Positions 21,165-32,485 are shown, counted from the first letter of the stretch. The stretch is 44,944 nucleotides of DNA from Micractinium sp. NFX-FRZ (GCA_029339195.1 JAPTJF010000489.1:1-44944), one strand, 5' to 3'. The notes: generated from the letters alone by a model not told the origin. Program-made: numbers and translations.

Positions 21165-22458
21165 GCGAGGTAGGGCGCGGTGTTGCTTCGCAGCTCTGGC
21201 CACGTCAGAGCGCCTGAACCACCCCCTCAAATCATGGAGTTAGGGAACCCAACCGCTTCAGGTTGTGGCCAGGCGCAAGCGCCTGGTTGGCACAACTCTC
21301 ACAGCATGCGGTGGATGTCGTCATTGCTTCAACTTGGATTCGCATTTTTTTATAGGAGAGATTGATCAAGGCCAGAGATCCGCGGCAGCTGTACCAGAAG
21401 TGCCGCTGGAGAGAAGGTTGTATTTTCTACTTTTTAGCCTTGGGCCTTTTTGCCGCGCCCCGTCCTTTCCGCCTTTGCTCCACCGATCGTAGTTTTCCCG
21501 CACTGATGAACACGCATTGAGTTTTGCCGCTGCATGTGCGCGCACTGTTTTTTCGCCCCCCCATGTGCATTGCTGCACGACGAGTTTTGCCAACAGCTGC
21601 CCACCAGTTTTCTTCCCTCTTCCCTTTGTTCTTCCCTGCAAAGCCCCCAAAGCCCCATTCTCCCTTATTGCTGCATGTAATCACAGACTCCGCCCACTCA
21701 TGGTTGCTTCTGTGCCACTGCTGGATCCCTGGGCATGTGCGCACCGCGGCAGCCTGCACAGTCGACCTAGCAGGGCAGGCACACAGTACAGCTGGCAGGC
21801 CAACTGGTTCAGCCCGAAGTGCACCCACGTGGTTTGTAATGCCGCTGCAGACCACCACAGACCACGGTTGAGGCGGTCGGGGTGGCCTGCAGGCTTAGAG
21901 GAGAGGGCCTTCACTTAGGTGGGCTGCTGATGCACCTAAACCACGCATGACCCACACACCTGTGCACCCTCGGTGATGACCTGCCCACGACTGCAGCAGC
22001 TGGCAGTTGGCGGGTGCCAGGGCTTACCTGCACCTTGCCATCCGTACTACAGATCTCTGCCCACCAACGAGAAGCTGCATCTGTTACATACACTGATGGC
22101 GACCGCTTACAGGCCTGCCTCGGCCAGCAATGCTGCCGGCTGTCGCATGCACGCGTCCAGGTGAGATGGGGTGCGGAGCAGCGGTGTGGAAATCCCTCTG
22201 CTTCCCTCTATGCACGCTGCATGGGTTGAAATGATGTTGTTATATGGAAAAACAAGCATTTCCCAGGCGGTCTACCTGTCCAGACAGTAATCAAGATATG
22301 TACAGGCATGTGCCCCGCTGGCGCCCCGCTGGCGCCAAAACCCTTGCCCTAAGAGAGAGGCTTTTGCCGCTGTGCCCGCTGTCAGTCTGCTTAGAAACCG
22401 AGCGTGTACTCAAAAACGGGCTGGCCAGACACCGTTCCCCACCCCGAAAGCCCTCGCA
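21165..22458. other. Intergenic region between the two SDR paralogues
   Basis: About 1.3 kb without a convincing gene. It should contain the 3' end of paralogue A (TGTAA motifs at 21676 and 21836) and the promoter of paralogue B. A CTGGCGCCCCG doublet occurs at about 22318-22336. The open frames here lack splice-supported extensions and family resemblance. Confidence 0.4.
21676..21680 (+). terminator. Possible TGTAA polyadenylation signal of SDR-A
   Basis: TGTAA about 510 bases downstream of the stop of paralogue A. Long 3' untranslated regions are common in green algae, so the distance is acceptable, but the motif can also occur by chance. Confidence 0.35.
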
Positions 22459-22856
22459 ATGGCGCAATTCGACCAGTTCTCGGCGGCCAGCCTGTCCAGC
22501 AGTGACCGCTCCTCCTCCACCACGCAGCGCACTTTGAAAAATCGGCTCGTGGTGGTGTCAGGTGCGCCCAGCCGGGCCGCCCGGTACCCGCCGGCTTGTG
22601 CCCCGCCGCCTGCCGGCGTCCCGCCACGTAGCACGTGGCCGTGAGGCACCACCCTTTCTGCTGCACTGCCACTTACACAACCACTCGCCCTGCTCTACGG
22701 CCTTCGTCTTCCACCCTGGAACTCGCAGATGGGAACACAACAGTGGGCAGCGGCATTGTGGCGGAGCTGCTGAAGGAGGGGGCCCTGGTGGTGGCGCCAC
22801 TCCGCAAGGAGGAGCATGTCGAGCGTCTGATGGCCGACTGCGCAGGTGCGGCAAGG

Positions 22857-22887
<31 letters not shown>

Positions 22888-25402
22888 CTGCATCACTTGC
22901 AAGCGTGCACGTGCATGTGCGCACGGCTGCCCTGGGCACGCCTGCTTTCCACGTGCCTCCAACCGCACACAGCCATCTACCCACGCCTTGACCCCATCAC
23001 ACACACGTGCCTGCTGTCGCTGCTGGGCCCTCTCTGCCAGCACCTCGCCTCCACTTAGGACACATAGGCACGCGCCTGTTAGCACCTTTTGACCTGGGCT
23101 GATGGAAGGGGAGGCGGCGGAAGGCGCAGGCATGCGCCGCCTTCTCGCCGTCCCCCCACCTCCTCGACCCTTCCTTTCCGCCGCCCCCACGCAGGCGTGC
23201 CCACCGCCAGCCTGTTCTCTGTGGTTGTAATCATAGCAGCGGAAGCAAGGCTGCAGAAGTAGCTCACAGCAACTCCATACTCAGCGTGAGCAAAACCCTT
23301 CATTTACCCGTCTTCCATGCAGGCGTGCCCACGGCCAGCCTGTTCCCCGTGGTGGTAGACATAACAGTGGAGGAGGAGTGCGCCAAGCTCTTCGAGGATG
23401 TGCAGGAGACGCACGGCAGGGCGGTGGACCACGCAATCGGCGTGTTTGGCTGCTTCTGGGAGGGAGGTAAGCCATCTCATGTAATTGAGTGTGTACATGT
23501 GTCGGCGCAATGCATTACAAGCTAGATGCTGTGGCTGCATCTGGGAGGGGCGTGAGGAGGGTCTGCCTGTGTGTGAGGGGTATGGGTGCTGATGAGGGGT
23601 GAGCACTTGGTGCCGCTCAGGGAGGGAGCTGAGGAGGTATGCTAGGGAGGAAAGCACAAGCGAAGAGGGGTGCTCAACAACCCCGGCACAGCACACTTTG
23701 CGCCTGCTCCTTCACGGCCGCCGCGGCCGGCCTCTGCCCTGCAAGGCCTCTCACAAAGCATCCCGTGACGGTGCCAGGGAGCATGCTCATGCATACAGCT
23801 GGCGGCACCTTACTCTCGGCTCCCGCTGCACTACCCTGCCCTGCCGCCCGCTCAGCGAGCAGCCACTGCTGGCTTGCAGCACCTCAACCACACCGCCTCA
23901 GCCCGCTGTGTTGCACTCCTTCTCCTCCGTTCCTTGCCTTGCAGGCCCGCTGACCGAGCAGCCGCTGCCGGAGTTCCGGCGCGTGCTCAACGACACCGCC
24001 GCAGCGCACTTTGTGTTTGCAAAGTATGCGCTGCCGGCGCTCAAGGACTCCCACTCCAGCAGCTTCCTGTTCATGACGGAGGGGGCGGGTGAGAGCGGGG
24101 GCGGGGGCGCTGTACAGTTCTGTGTGTGTGTGTGTGTTGGCACTCTTGTGCAGGGGTACGTGGCGGTTTTGGGGGCTTGCATCCTCTTGCCGGGGGCCGG
24201 GGGCGAGGCAGGGGGCGAATGAATGCCTGTAGTTGTGTCTGGGCTTGACACCACCCGTCCCAGGCCCTCTGCCTGGCCGTGTGAGGGCACTGGGCCATGT
24301 TCATGACGGAGGGGGCGGGTGAGAGCGGGGGCGGGGCCCCGTGTGCGGGCAGGGCAGGGGATGGAGCGACCTTGGGGCAGGTACAAGCGGGGTGCACGAG
24401 AGAGCGTGGGCAGTTTGGGAAGCAGGGCAGAGGGACCATCAGCACACTCACACAGGCATGCAACGCGCCGCTCTCCGAGAGTCTAGAGCAGATTTAGAGC
24501 AGAGATTTCCTGCCCTGCGCTATGCCATGCCTTGCAGGCTCCCTGCCCTGCCGCGTGTGCACCGATTCAGCTGCCTGTTCAGCCACTGCCAGGCCCGTGG
24601 GCTCCCAGTTCGTGCTCTCACCTTTCACCACCTCACCCACTCCTTGCCGCCCGCTGCTGCCCGCTGCCGGCTCACTGGGTGTGACACCGCCCTGCCCTGC
24701 CCCTCCGCGCCTGCCTCCTCTCCACCTGCAGGCAAGCGTGCTCTGAGCGCCGAGACCAGCCTGTACACCGTTGTCGCTGCCTGTGTGTTTGGCATTGTGA
24801 AGGCGGCGCAGTGCGAGTACGAGGGCCAGCTGATTCGGGTGAACGAGATGCGGCTGCACTCCCTGTTCAAGCGGCACAGCGGTGAGCGGTGGTGGGCAGG
24901 CGGGCGGCGGGGTGGCGGAACAACGAGCTGCAGAGCGCTTGATGCGAGCGTGCATGCCTCACATACCCTCAGCGCCACGTGGCCTTTTGAATGCGCTTCT
25001 GTTTTCATTTTCCCCCCGCCCGCACCTGCCTCCCCCCGCCAGATGTGGGCAACAACTACAAGGACTTCTACGGCATGAAGGCTTTTAGCTCCCGCAAGGT
25101 CGGCAAGCTGGTGGCAGAGACGCTGCTGGCATCAAAGGTGGGCGGGGCGAGCCGCAGCTGCCACATTGCCAGGCGTGGTTTGGGGGGAGGCAGGGGAGGG
25201 CCAGGGCAGGTGTCCAGGCAGGGCAGGGCAAGGTGGCCAAACTCACGCCTAATGCTGTCCCCACTGTCGGTGGAACTTGAAGCTTGCTGAGCGCCCGCTT
25301 TCTGCTCCCCCCCGCCCCCCATGCCGACTTGCGTGCCCGCAGCAGCTGGAGCGGGTTGAGGTCACAACAGACAGGCTGGACGGCAATGCGCTCACAGTGT
25401 GA
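22459..25402 (+). CDS. SDR-like NAD(P)-binding Rossmann protein, paralogue B
   Basis: Seven exons join in phase (22459-22561, 22729-22845, 23323-23466, 23945-24088, 24732-24881, 25043-25137, 25343-25402) to about 270 residues. It shares with paralogue A the start MAQFDQFS, the TVGSGI loop, FGxFWEGG, the LTEQ exon start, SLYTV, the RVNE/RINE block, SxRKVGKLxA and the ending RLDG..LTV. Exons 2, 4 and 5 have identical lengths in both genes, and all shared introns have the same phase. The catalytic-helix Tyr is kept (Y181) but the Lys position is Ala185. The last exon of A is split here by a phase-0 intron after LLASK. The acceptor of exon 7 is AGCAG-ambiguous (25343 or 25346, one Gln). The N-terminal Ser-rich stretch is longer than in A. 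Confidence 0.83.
22857..22888. repeat. CTGC tetranucleotide run
   Basis: About eight CTGC units in the intron after SDR-B exon 2. A related GGCA run occurs in a polymerase intron at about 11000-11023. Confidence 0.85.
23191..23251 (+). repeat. Decayed copy of SDR-B exon 3 start, with acceptor
   Basis: The stretch from GCAGGCGTGCCCACCGCCAG onward repeats the acceptor and first ~50 bases of exon 3 (23319-23379) 129 bases upstream, with scattered substitutions. Its frame stays open for about 20 codons, then meets a stop. This looks like a ghost exon copy. Confidence 0.8.
24298..24336 (+). repeat. Exact 39-base copy of the SDR-B exon 4 end with its donor
   Basis: Bases 24068-24106 (the end of exon 4, the GTGAGA donor and the first intron bases) recur without change at 24298-24336 within the same intron. 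Confidence 0.9.
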
Positions 25403-26106
25403 TGCTGCGGGCCTGTTTGGTGCCCTGGTCGCCTCACTGGCTTCTGCTACCCACCGGCGCTGAAGATTGTGCATATGCCCCGCGCTTTGAGCGGTGTCTA
25501 GTGGGCACTCCGCAAGCCTAGGTGGCTGCTGGGCGCTTCACACCGCCGGCAGCAGAGGCACGTTGCACCCAGTGCCCACCCCCAGAGCTCGACCTGCTCG
25601 CATCCCCGCCCCGTTTTTGCCGCTATTTGAACTCGATTGCTATGCCGTGTCGCCTTGAAGCACCCAACATGCAGTGCCAGGGGACTTGCAGAACGGCAGC
25701 AGGCAGCCGGTGTGCACGTCGTCATAGCCACGTGTGTACCTCCTATAGACCGCTTGCCGACAGTGCCTCTTCACCCCTCCCTTCAGATCCAACTTTTCAC
25801 TTGCTCAGCCATTCCCCTTGGCGGACACTGCCTCCACCCTCGCGAACCTTGCTAACCCGCTCTGCCTCAACACACCACCCCCTTCTCTGCCCCACTCAGT
25901 GCTTCAGCTCTTGATAAACCCTCATGACCGCTGCACTGCCCCTGCTGCACTGCCCCTGTTGTCTTGCAAGTACGGGTTGCAGCGAATGTAACATGCCACA
26001 CTTCAGTTGCAGCCACAGGATGGGGTCGACAAGAGCGCAAGCCAGCAGCAGCAGTGAAAAAGAGGGCTGCCAGGAAGCACCAGCATGAGAGCCATCCGCC
26101 TGCCTG
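25403..26106. other. Convergent intergenic region
   Basis: It lies between the stop codons of SDR-B (+) and the syntaxin gene (-). No gene is recognised. A TGTAA motif at 25987 on the plus strand could end the SDR-B transcript. CACTGCCCCTG is repeated near 25930-25953. Confidence 0.4.
25987..25991 (+). terminator. Possible TGTAA polyadenylation signal of SDR-B
   Basis: TGTAA about 585 bases after the SDR-B stop and the first one seen on this strand. Assigned by motif and position only. Confidence 0.35.
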
Positions 26107-27721
26107 CTAGCTGTTGAACCAGTCCAGGAAGAGCAGTGCCAGCGAGGCTGCCAGGAAGAAGAGGAGCAGGTACTTGCGTGCCGAGCGGTTGGTCTTGACC
26201 GCCTTGCCAAGCTGCACATTAGCCCGCCCAATGTCATGCGTCGCCTCCACCGCCTGGCTGTACAGCTTCTCTATCTGCTCGCTCTGCTGCGTGATGGCGG
26301 TGGAGAACATCTGGTTGAGGGTGGCGATCTCGCGCACCGACCGCTCCGCGTGCTGCACCTGCAGGAGTGGGATGGAGAGGGGCGGGCAGGAGGGCGGGCG
26401 GGCAGGCGAGTGGGTGGTGTCTGAACATTGGTTAAGAGATGTGGGGTTCCCAGACACCTATCCTGCTGCTCGCTGCCACAACCGCATGCTAGCCTGCACA
26501 AAACACTATCACATACACAGGCAGGCAAGACGCCTAGCTGCCTGCCGCGCTGCCAATGGCACCTCCCCCTAGTTGCGCTGCATCAACAGCCCCAGCACCT
26601 CACCGACTCTGCCAATCCTGTATTTGGTAACCCCGCACCCACCTGCTCATTCATGCCCATCAGCTCTAGCTGCAACGCCGCATTCTCTGCATCTACCTGC
26701 TGCTGCTGCTGCTGCCCCGCCGCCCCCGGCAGGCCCCCAGCCTGCTGCCGCTGCCGCTCCCCATCTGCTGCCGCCGCTCGCTGCTGCAGCGTGCTGTGCA
26801 GCTGCGCTGTGGTCTGCCGCAGCGGCGAGGCGCCGCTGGAGTCGCGCTGCGGCAGGCGGCGCAGCCGTGCCGCCTCTGCTGCCTGCATCTGCTGATACCT
26901 TAGGCTCCTCAGGCGGTCAAACAGTGCGGTAGCCGAGCGCAGCCGCTCCGACAGAATCAGCACCTCTCCCTGCCGGTGCGCCAGCACGTCTGCATTGGGC
27001 GGCTGCTTGGCTGGAGAGCCAGCGCCCGCAGCAGCCCCGCCTCCGCCATCTGCCAGCATCTGTTGCAGCTTGTCAATATTGGCTGAGCAGGAGCGCACAT
27101 ACGCGCCCACCTCCTCCTCGATCCTGTCACGGTCAGCCTCAGACAGCTTGCCTGCCTGCGCATAGTCGCGTTGGTTGTCGCGCAGAAAAGCGCGCAGCGC
27201 AGACACGTTGTGCGCCTGCACAGCAGGCGCGGCGACGAGGCAGCAGGAGAGGGCCGGGGGCGACGCAGGGGTCGAGGGAGCAGGGCAGGCGGCAGCGGAG
27301 GAGGAGCGTGCGCGGGGATAGAGGTCAAGTGGGGGTAATTTTCCAGCTGAAGCAGCAATGCCAGCCGCAGGCAAAGCCAGCAACGAGCAAGCCACCCGCT
27401 GCGGAACGCTCCTCCTGCTGCCGGCGGCCGCCGCCGCCACTGCCGCCACTCCTGCCATGTGCCTATCGCCCGCCCCCCTGCGCACCACATCCACCGCGGC
27501 TTTGGTGAAGGCCGTCTTGGCGGCCAGGGAGCGCAATATCTGCCGCTGCCGCAGCTTGGTCAGCTGGTCCTGCGGGATGCCGCGATCGGGGCGGTTCAGC
27601 AGAGCCATCGACATCAAATGCAGCTCCAGACAGCATATCAGCCAGCTGCGCTCACCTCTGGCCACCCGGCGCCGCGAGCGGCGCCTAGAACGGCGTCCCA
27701 GTAGACGGCCGTGGCGTCCAT
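26107..27721 (-). CDS. SYP81: Syntaxin-18/SYP81-type Q-SNARE of the endoplasmic reticulum
   Basis: Four exons join in phase (27721-27656, 27569-27486, 27215-26643, 26358-26107) to about 324 residues, close to the length of plant SYP81. The N-terminal part has AAKTAFTKAAVDVAHNVSALRAF and a helical region with RIEEEVGAYVRSC. A block HRQGEVLILSERL follows, matching the SYP81 family block HKHGVVLILSEKL, then RLRSLRYQQMQ. The Gln-rich linker precedes a SNARE helix (NQMFSTAITQQSEQIEKLYS) and a C-terminal tail anchor (LLLFFLAASLALLFLDWF). In plants and animals this SNARE acts in retrograde Golgi-to-ER fusion. The first intron (86 bases) is chosen because the short exon 1 aligns with the family N-terminus; a downstream Met start is the alternative. 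Confidence 0.87.
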
Positions 27722-28099
27722 GATGCAGGGGATGCGGCACAAGGACGGTGGACACGTTAGAATGCCGATCCGGCGCTTGGGTTGAGCATGCTGCAGGGGC
27801 CGCCCCTGCTGCGGTCGGCACAGCGGCGGCGGGCCGGGCACGTCTACTCCCTCGAACTTGGAGGCTCACAAGGAACAGGAACAGTTGGTTGCACAAAAAC
27901 ATGCTGCGTCCTGAGTGGATGGATGGAGGTTGAAAAGCACTGGCTAGCTGATATGCATCGGTTCGCTGCCTGTGCTGCCAGAGCGGGTTTGCACAGAACC
28001 TGTTGTTATAAAATGTCCTCATTCTTTTCTGCATGATCTACCCCTCCAAAGCAGTGCGGAATCAGGCGCACCGCAGGCACCCAGCAGTCATTTGAGCTG
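27722..28099. other. Short intergenic region between two minus-strand genes
   Basis: 378 bases that must contain the syntaxin promoter and leader and the 3' end of the oxygenase gene. A less GC-rich stretch (TTGTTATAAAATGTCC, about 28000-28016) stands out. No TGTAA was seen on the minus strand. Confidence 0.35.
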
Positions 28100-31000
28100 T
28101 CACTCATCGCCACTGCTGCTGTCGTCCCCGCCGCTCCCACTCTCTGCCTTCCTCTTGACCCCTGCGGCCGGCACCTGCGCCGGCAGCCCGGTGCCAGTGC
28201 CCGCCCATGCTAGCTCGCTTTGCTCCACGCTGCGCCGGTCGGCAAAGGGAGGCACCTCCGCCACGATCCCACACGCGCAGTAGAACTCCTGGGCATACGC
28301 GCCCTCTGCACCGCACAGTGTCAAAGGTGGCATGCTGCCTTGAGCTCCGGTCAAGAGGCCACCCCAGCGTGGGCAAAGCACCAGCCCGGCCAGGCAAAGC
28401 CGAGGCTGGCTGGGCAGCGCAGCACAGACAAACAAATTCATGTGCAGGTGGGTGGCTTCCTCACCATTGCCGTAGAAGAGGCCAACGGTGCCCAGCACCC
28501 ACTCTGGGAAGGCCGCGCGCCCACCGAGCCAGTGAATGCTGCGTGGCAGGGTGTCGGTCAGGGGCAGGCGAAGGGGTGCGGGCAGCACAGAGTGAGGCCA
28601 AAGCATACCAGAATAAGTGCCGCTGCACCCTGACCCCTCTGCCCCCATACCTCCATCCTCCTAGCCGCCCCCACACCCACCCCTTTGCAGCGTCTCCCCA
28701 TGCCGCCCACCTGGTGTCCAGCTCAGCGTTGGCTTTGTCCTGCAGGAAGGCCTCGTCCCACTCGCCCTGCGAGCGCTTGGGGCCGCGCGTCTGGGCTTCG
28801 CTGCCGCCCGCCTTGGTGATCGACTCCCCGCGAATCTTGCTGACCAGCAGAGCGTTGTCCGCCCTAAGGTCAGCCTCCTCGCCTGTTTCAGGGTCATAGA
28901 ACCCTTCCACGCTAGGCTCCTGTGGCACCGACAGCGTGAAGAAGACATGTCAGCATGGACAACTGCCATGAAGCCATGCTGTCACGATGTCATGCTGTCG
29001 CGCTGCCATGATGCAGAGGCCTTGACGGCAACGACAAACTCCGCCCCCTTTCTCGGTCACAGCTTGGAGGCAGGGGCCACAGCGGCAGTGGAGCAGCAGC
29101 CACCGCGGGGGCATGGCCGTTGCACAGGCTGCACTGGCTGGCGCGCTCACCAGCTCCCACACGCGCATGATGGTGCAGGGGACGCCCAGCGCGCTCAGCA
29201 CGTGCAGCACTGCTGCATCTGCTCCCTTGAACATCGCACGCACCGCCTGCGCAAGTGTGGCAGCGGGCATATGGGAGGCAACGACTGGACAGTAACTGCT
29301 GAGGCAGCAGCTGGGTGCATCACTGTTATACTACACTGTTATACTACTGTTATACTAGTAGGTGAGTCGGGGCAAGCTGTGCCGGCCCTCTAAGAGTGGA
29401 AACTTTCACTGTACTGTACATGCATTGGCAGTACATGGCTTGGACCAGACCCAGCCCCACCTGCTCATCGACGCCGGCCACCAGAGACTGAGGGTAGGCG
29501 TGCTGCAGTGCAACAAGGGCAACCTGATTCATTGAGTGGGTGCGGCCCTGGTGCAGAACAGGCACGAACGCAGGGCAGCAGAATGCCAGCAGAATGCCAT
29601 CTGTCATGCTTCGCTGGCCTGTGCTGTCCCTTCAACCACCTGCCCTGATACTCTACCATCCAAGTCATGTCAACCCTTCTGCACATCCTCCTGTATACAT
29701 GATCAAACCCCGCCCCGCCCGCCCTGCCCGCCCACCTGGCAGGCAAACCCGATGCGCCCGCCGTTCACCATGAAGCTGCTGCTCTCCAGCGCAGCGCGCA
29801 GAGCGTGCAGCAGCTGGAGGGAGCTGCCTGTGGCCACGTGCATGGGCGCTGGGGGCCCGCTGGCCGTGTCTGCGTGGACGGGCGGCACGCAGGGTGGGGC
29901 AGGCACGAATAGGCGGGGTCACTGAGGCACGGTTCCGAGGCGTGCAGCAGGCGAACATGCTCTTGCACTGTGCACGCCTGTGCTGCACTCAGCTCAGCTG
30001 CCAATCCAAAGACCTGCCAGGCAGGGCCACCACCATCCCGGGGCGGTGCCACGCGGTGTGGGTTGCTGCGTTGCGCACACTGCATGGGCTGCATGCATAT
30101 GAGCTGAGGTGGCCGCCCCTGTTCCCACCCCACACTACCCCACTGCTCACCAGAGTGCGCAAACAACTCGTAGGCGAGCGCCACACGTGTGCCGTCTGTG
30201 ACCGAAAGCACCTCATGCAGGCAGTCTGGGAAGAAAGCCGCCCACTGCACCTCCCCCGCTGTGGCGCCGGCGCCCCAGTCGAACAGCACGCTGCGCCCGC
30301 TGTGCTCGACACGCAGGCCGCCGCCAGCGTGGCGCACGGGCAGGCACACCACGAGGCTCCCAACAAACCCGGGGTCACCGCGGGGCGTATCCCTGCATCA
30401 AAGTGTGCAGGCAGCCAGCACCAGGTTCATATACACAGGTGTAGGTGCACCGGCGAAGGTGGGGAGCGGGGAGGGTTGTGCATGGCGGGTGCGCAGGCGG
30501 GACCGATAGGGAGGCGAGCGGGCAATATACACGCATCCCATGCCGCCGCCCACCTGTGTGGCTTGAAGAAACCACCAGGCGTGTAGGCGTTGAGGGCGTG
30601 CAGGCGCGCAGACAGCGGCCCGGCTGACGGCAGCAGCAGGCGCCCCACAGCGGCGAGCACGCCGCTCACTGAGGTGAGCGGCCTCAAAGTCCTGGAGGAA
30701 CAGGCGGTCAGAGGGCAGGGCCAGAGCCGAGCGGTACGACTCGTCCAGCACTGCAGACATAAGTAGGGAGGGAGGGGTGGGCAAACTTGAAAGGGCTTCA
30801 GGACGAACGAGCAAGGCGCATGGCCCCAACTCCCAGCTTGGTCGCTTGCACACCCCAGCAAGCTTGGCAAGCTGCCACCCCACTGGCCAGCTGCAACGGC
30901 GGCAGCGCCCACGCCCACCTGTCTCGCCGCCCTTGCCAAACATGGCGGGGCCACACTCAGCCAGCAGCGCTGCCAGATCATCGGCCCCGCTGCCACCGCC

Positions 31001-31219
31001 GCCGCCGGCGGACGCCCCGGGGAACTGCAGGACGCGCGCCGTGCAGGGCTCCTGGCTGCCCTGCGCCTGCCCAGTCAAGTTTGTATAGCTGAGCCTCACT
31101 GGCAGGCGCCCCAGGGAGCCTCCCACGCAGAAGGGCGCTTCTAGGTTGCGTGAGGCCTGGTACAGCCCCGCGAGCACCTCACCCTCGGCCAGAGCCAGCA
31201 GCGAGCCAGGGCCTGCCAT
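28100..31219 (-). CDS. 2-oxoglutarate/Fe(II)-dependent oxygenase, long algal/fungal type
   Basis: Ten exons join in phase (31219-30919, 30750-30670, 30623-30554, 30392-30151, 29869-29736, 29547-29461, 29246-29151, 28919-28711, 28538-28465, 28305-28100) to about 499 residues. The double-stranded beta-helix core is clear: LNAYTPGGFFKPHRDTPR supplies the HxD pair (H150, D152). DCLHEVLSVTDGTRVALAY supplies the distal His (H210) and the 2-oxoglutarate-binding Arg (R220). The C-terminal half includes VLGTVGLFYGNGEGAYA, like the YxGNEG segment of related fungal and algal proteins, then VKRKAES and a Ser/Asp tail that could be nuclear. The substrate is unknown; similar cores hydroxylate prolines or other residues. 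The second intron in this model is only 46 bases and spans a palindrome; an assembly frameshift is the alternative. Confidence 0.8.
29321..29358. repeat. Three tandem copies of ACTGTTATACTA in an oxygenase intron
   Basis: Three near-identical 11-14 base units in a row, AT-richer than the surroundings, inside the intron between exons 6 and 7. Confidence 0.8.
30661..30682. repeat. Perfect 9-bp palindrome at a reading-frame change in the oxygenase gene
   Basis: GCCGCTCAC, four bases, GTGAGCGGC. The arms are perfectly complementary. The reading frame of the oxygenase changes exactly here, either because the proposed 46-base intron starts inside the palindrome or because of an indel. Confidence 0.8.
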
Positions 31220-32485
31220 GGTGCCCAGCAGTGCCAAGCAGTGAGCCTGGGATCCACCCCTTGGTGGTTCCTGCTCTCGAGGCACGGCGGCGCCACCTCA
31301 GATGTGCCTCCCTCGACTGCTTGCCTGCTTGCAGCACTCCTGCCCCGTCAAGTTTGCACAGCTGTAAGAGATTTGTGCAACACCTCATAATCAGGTGCAA
31401 CCAATGGGGACATCCGACAGTGTGCACCGTAAGCAAATGCTGGCTGGCATCGAAAGGGAGGCGGTGGGCTGCCGCAGGGCGGCAGCTCGACGGGCAGGCT
31501 GCCATGTGCCAAAAGGGTGAGAACTCCATTCAGGTTGCCATGCCATGAGCCCTTCAACAGCTGCATAGCACGCTGCGGTAGTGGCTTCCTCATGCCAGCA
31601 GCCTCCCCCCGCCCACAGCACAAGGCCGGTCGTGTGCCGCCGGCGGTCCCGTCCCGCCTGCATGCCGCTGCTACCGCTGCAGCGCGCACCCCCCTGGGCA
31701 TTTGGGCCGTGTAGCAGCTTGCAAAGCACTACATACGCGGCCAGTGAAGCTTGCCACGGTCAGTGCAGCTGCCTCGCACATACAAACTGCTGAGGTGGAG
31801 TAAAAGGGGCGCGACTTCCGCTGCCTCGGATAAAATAATCACGTTGTGAACCCCCACCGTTCACACAACTTCCATTCATTTCGAACTCGCCTGCTCCGGC
31901 ACCCACAAGCTCAGTCCTCGTCGAGGACGAGCCTGTCGGCGCGGCGAAACGCACGCTCATCCAACTTGCTTTACGCGATCCCTGCTACACACGAGCACCG
32001 GCGGAACGGTGAGGGGCTTCGCATGTGGGCCCGTGTGGGTACCGTCTCCCAAAACACACTGGAGCTGGCTGACCTCGTCTCCGCTTTCTACCTAATGTGT
32101 TTGAGTTGTCAGCAGCGGAAGAACGCAGTACCTGGGAGCAGCAGAACCAGTGGCGAGCGGGGTGGGACAGAACCCTGACGCGCGCCCGTGGCTCACCCGC
32201 CCTGCTCACCTGTGCAGCTGCTTCCGGAAGGCCAAAGTTGTGGCTCGGAGCACCAAACGCGCCGCCTTGGACGCGCCCAGGTGCCGCCTGCCGCCAGTCT
32301 GCCGCCCGCCCGCCCGACCGCCTGGCCTGCCTGCCGCACGTCTGCTTGCCTGCCTGCCGTACTTTTCCTTGCCGCAGCGGGTGGTCTGCTTTCGCCTGCC
32401 TCCTCGAGATACGCCCTGAACCCTGCCTCACTGCCTCTTTGTGCCCCCCAAATGCAGAGCCCCACCTCTGCCATCAGCGGGCAGC
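31220..32485. promoter_or_regulatory. Divergent intergenic region between the oxygenase and F-box/LRR genes
   Basis: About 1.27 kb holding two promoters. Two inverted repeats stand out: GTTGTGAAC (31843) facing GTTCACACAAC (31859), and CTCGTC-GAG-GACGAG (about 31918-31932). GATAAAATAATCACG just before the first is unusually AT-rich and may be a core promoter. TGCCTCTTTGTGCCCCCCAAATGCAG just before the F-box start looks like an intron acceptor, so an untranslated first exon may lie in this region. Confidence 0.4.

Noticed and set aside
26583..28034. Extended N-terminus of the syntaxin gene read through 27216-28034
   Set aside because: The open frame runs through sequences with good donor and acceptor sites; the spliced version matches SYP81 block lengths, the read-through does not.
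29321..29358. Short tandem repeat as a CRISPR-like array
   Set aside because: Units are directly adjacent without spacers and lie in an intron of a eukaryotic gene.
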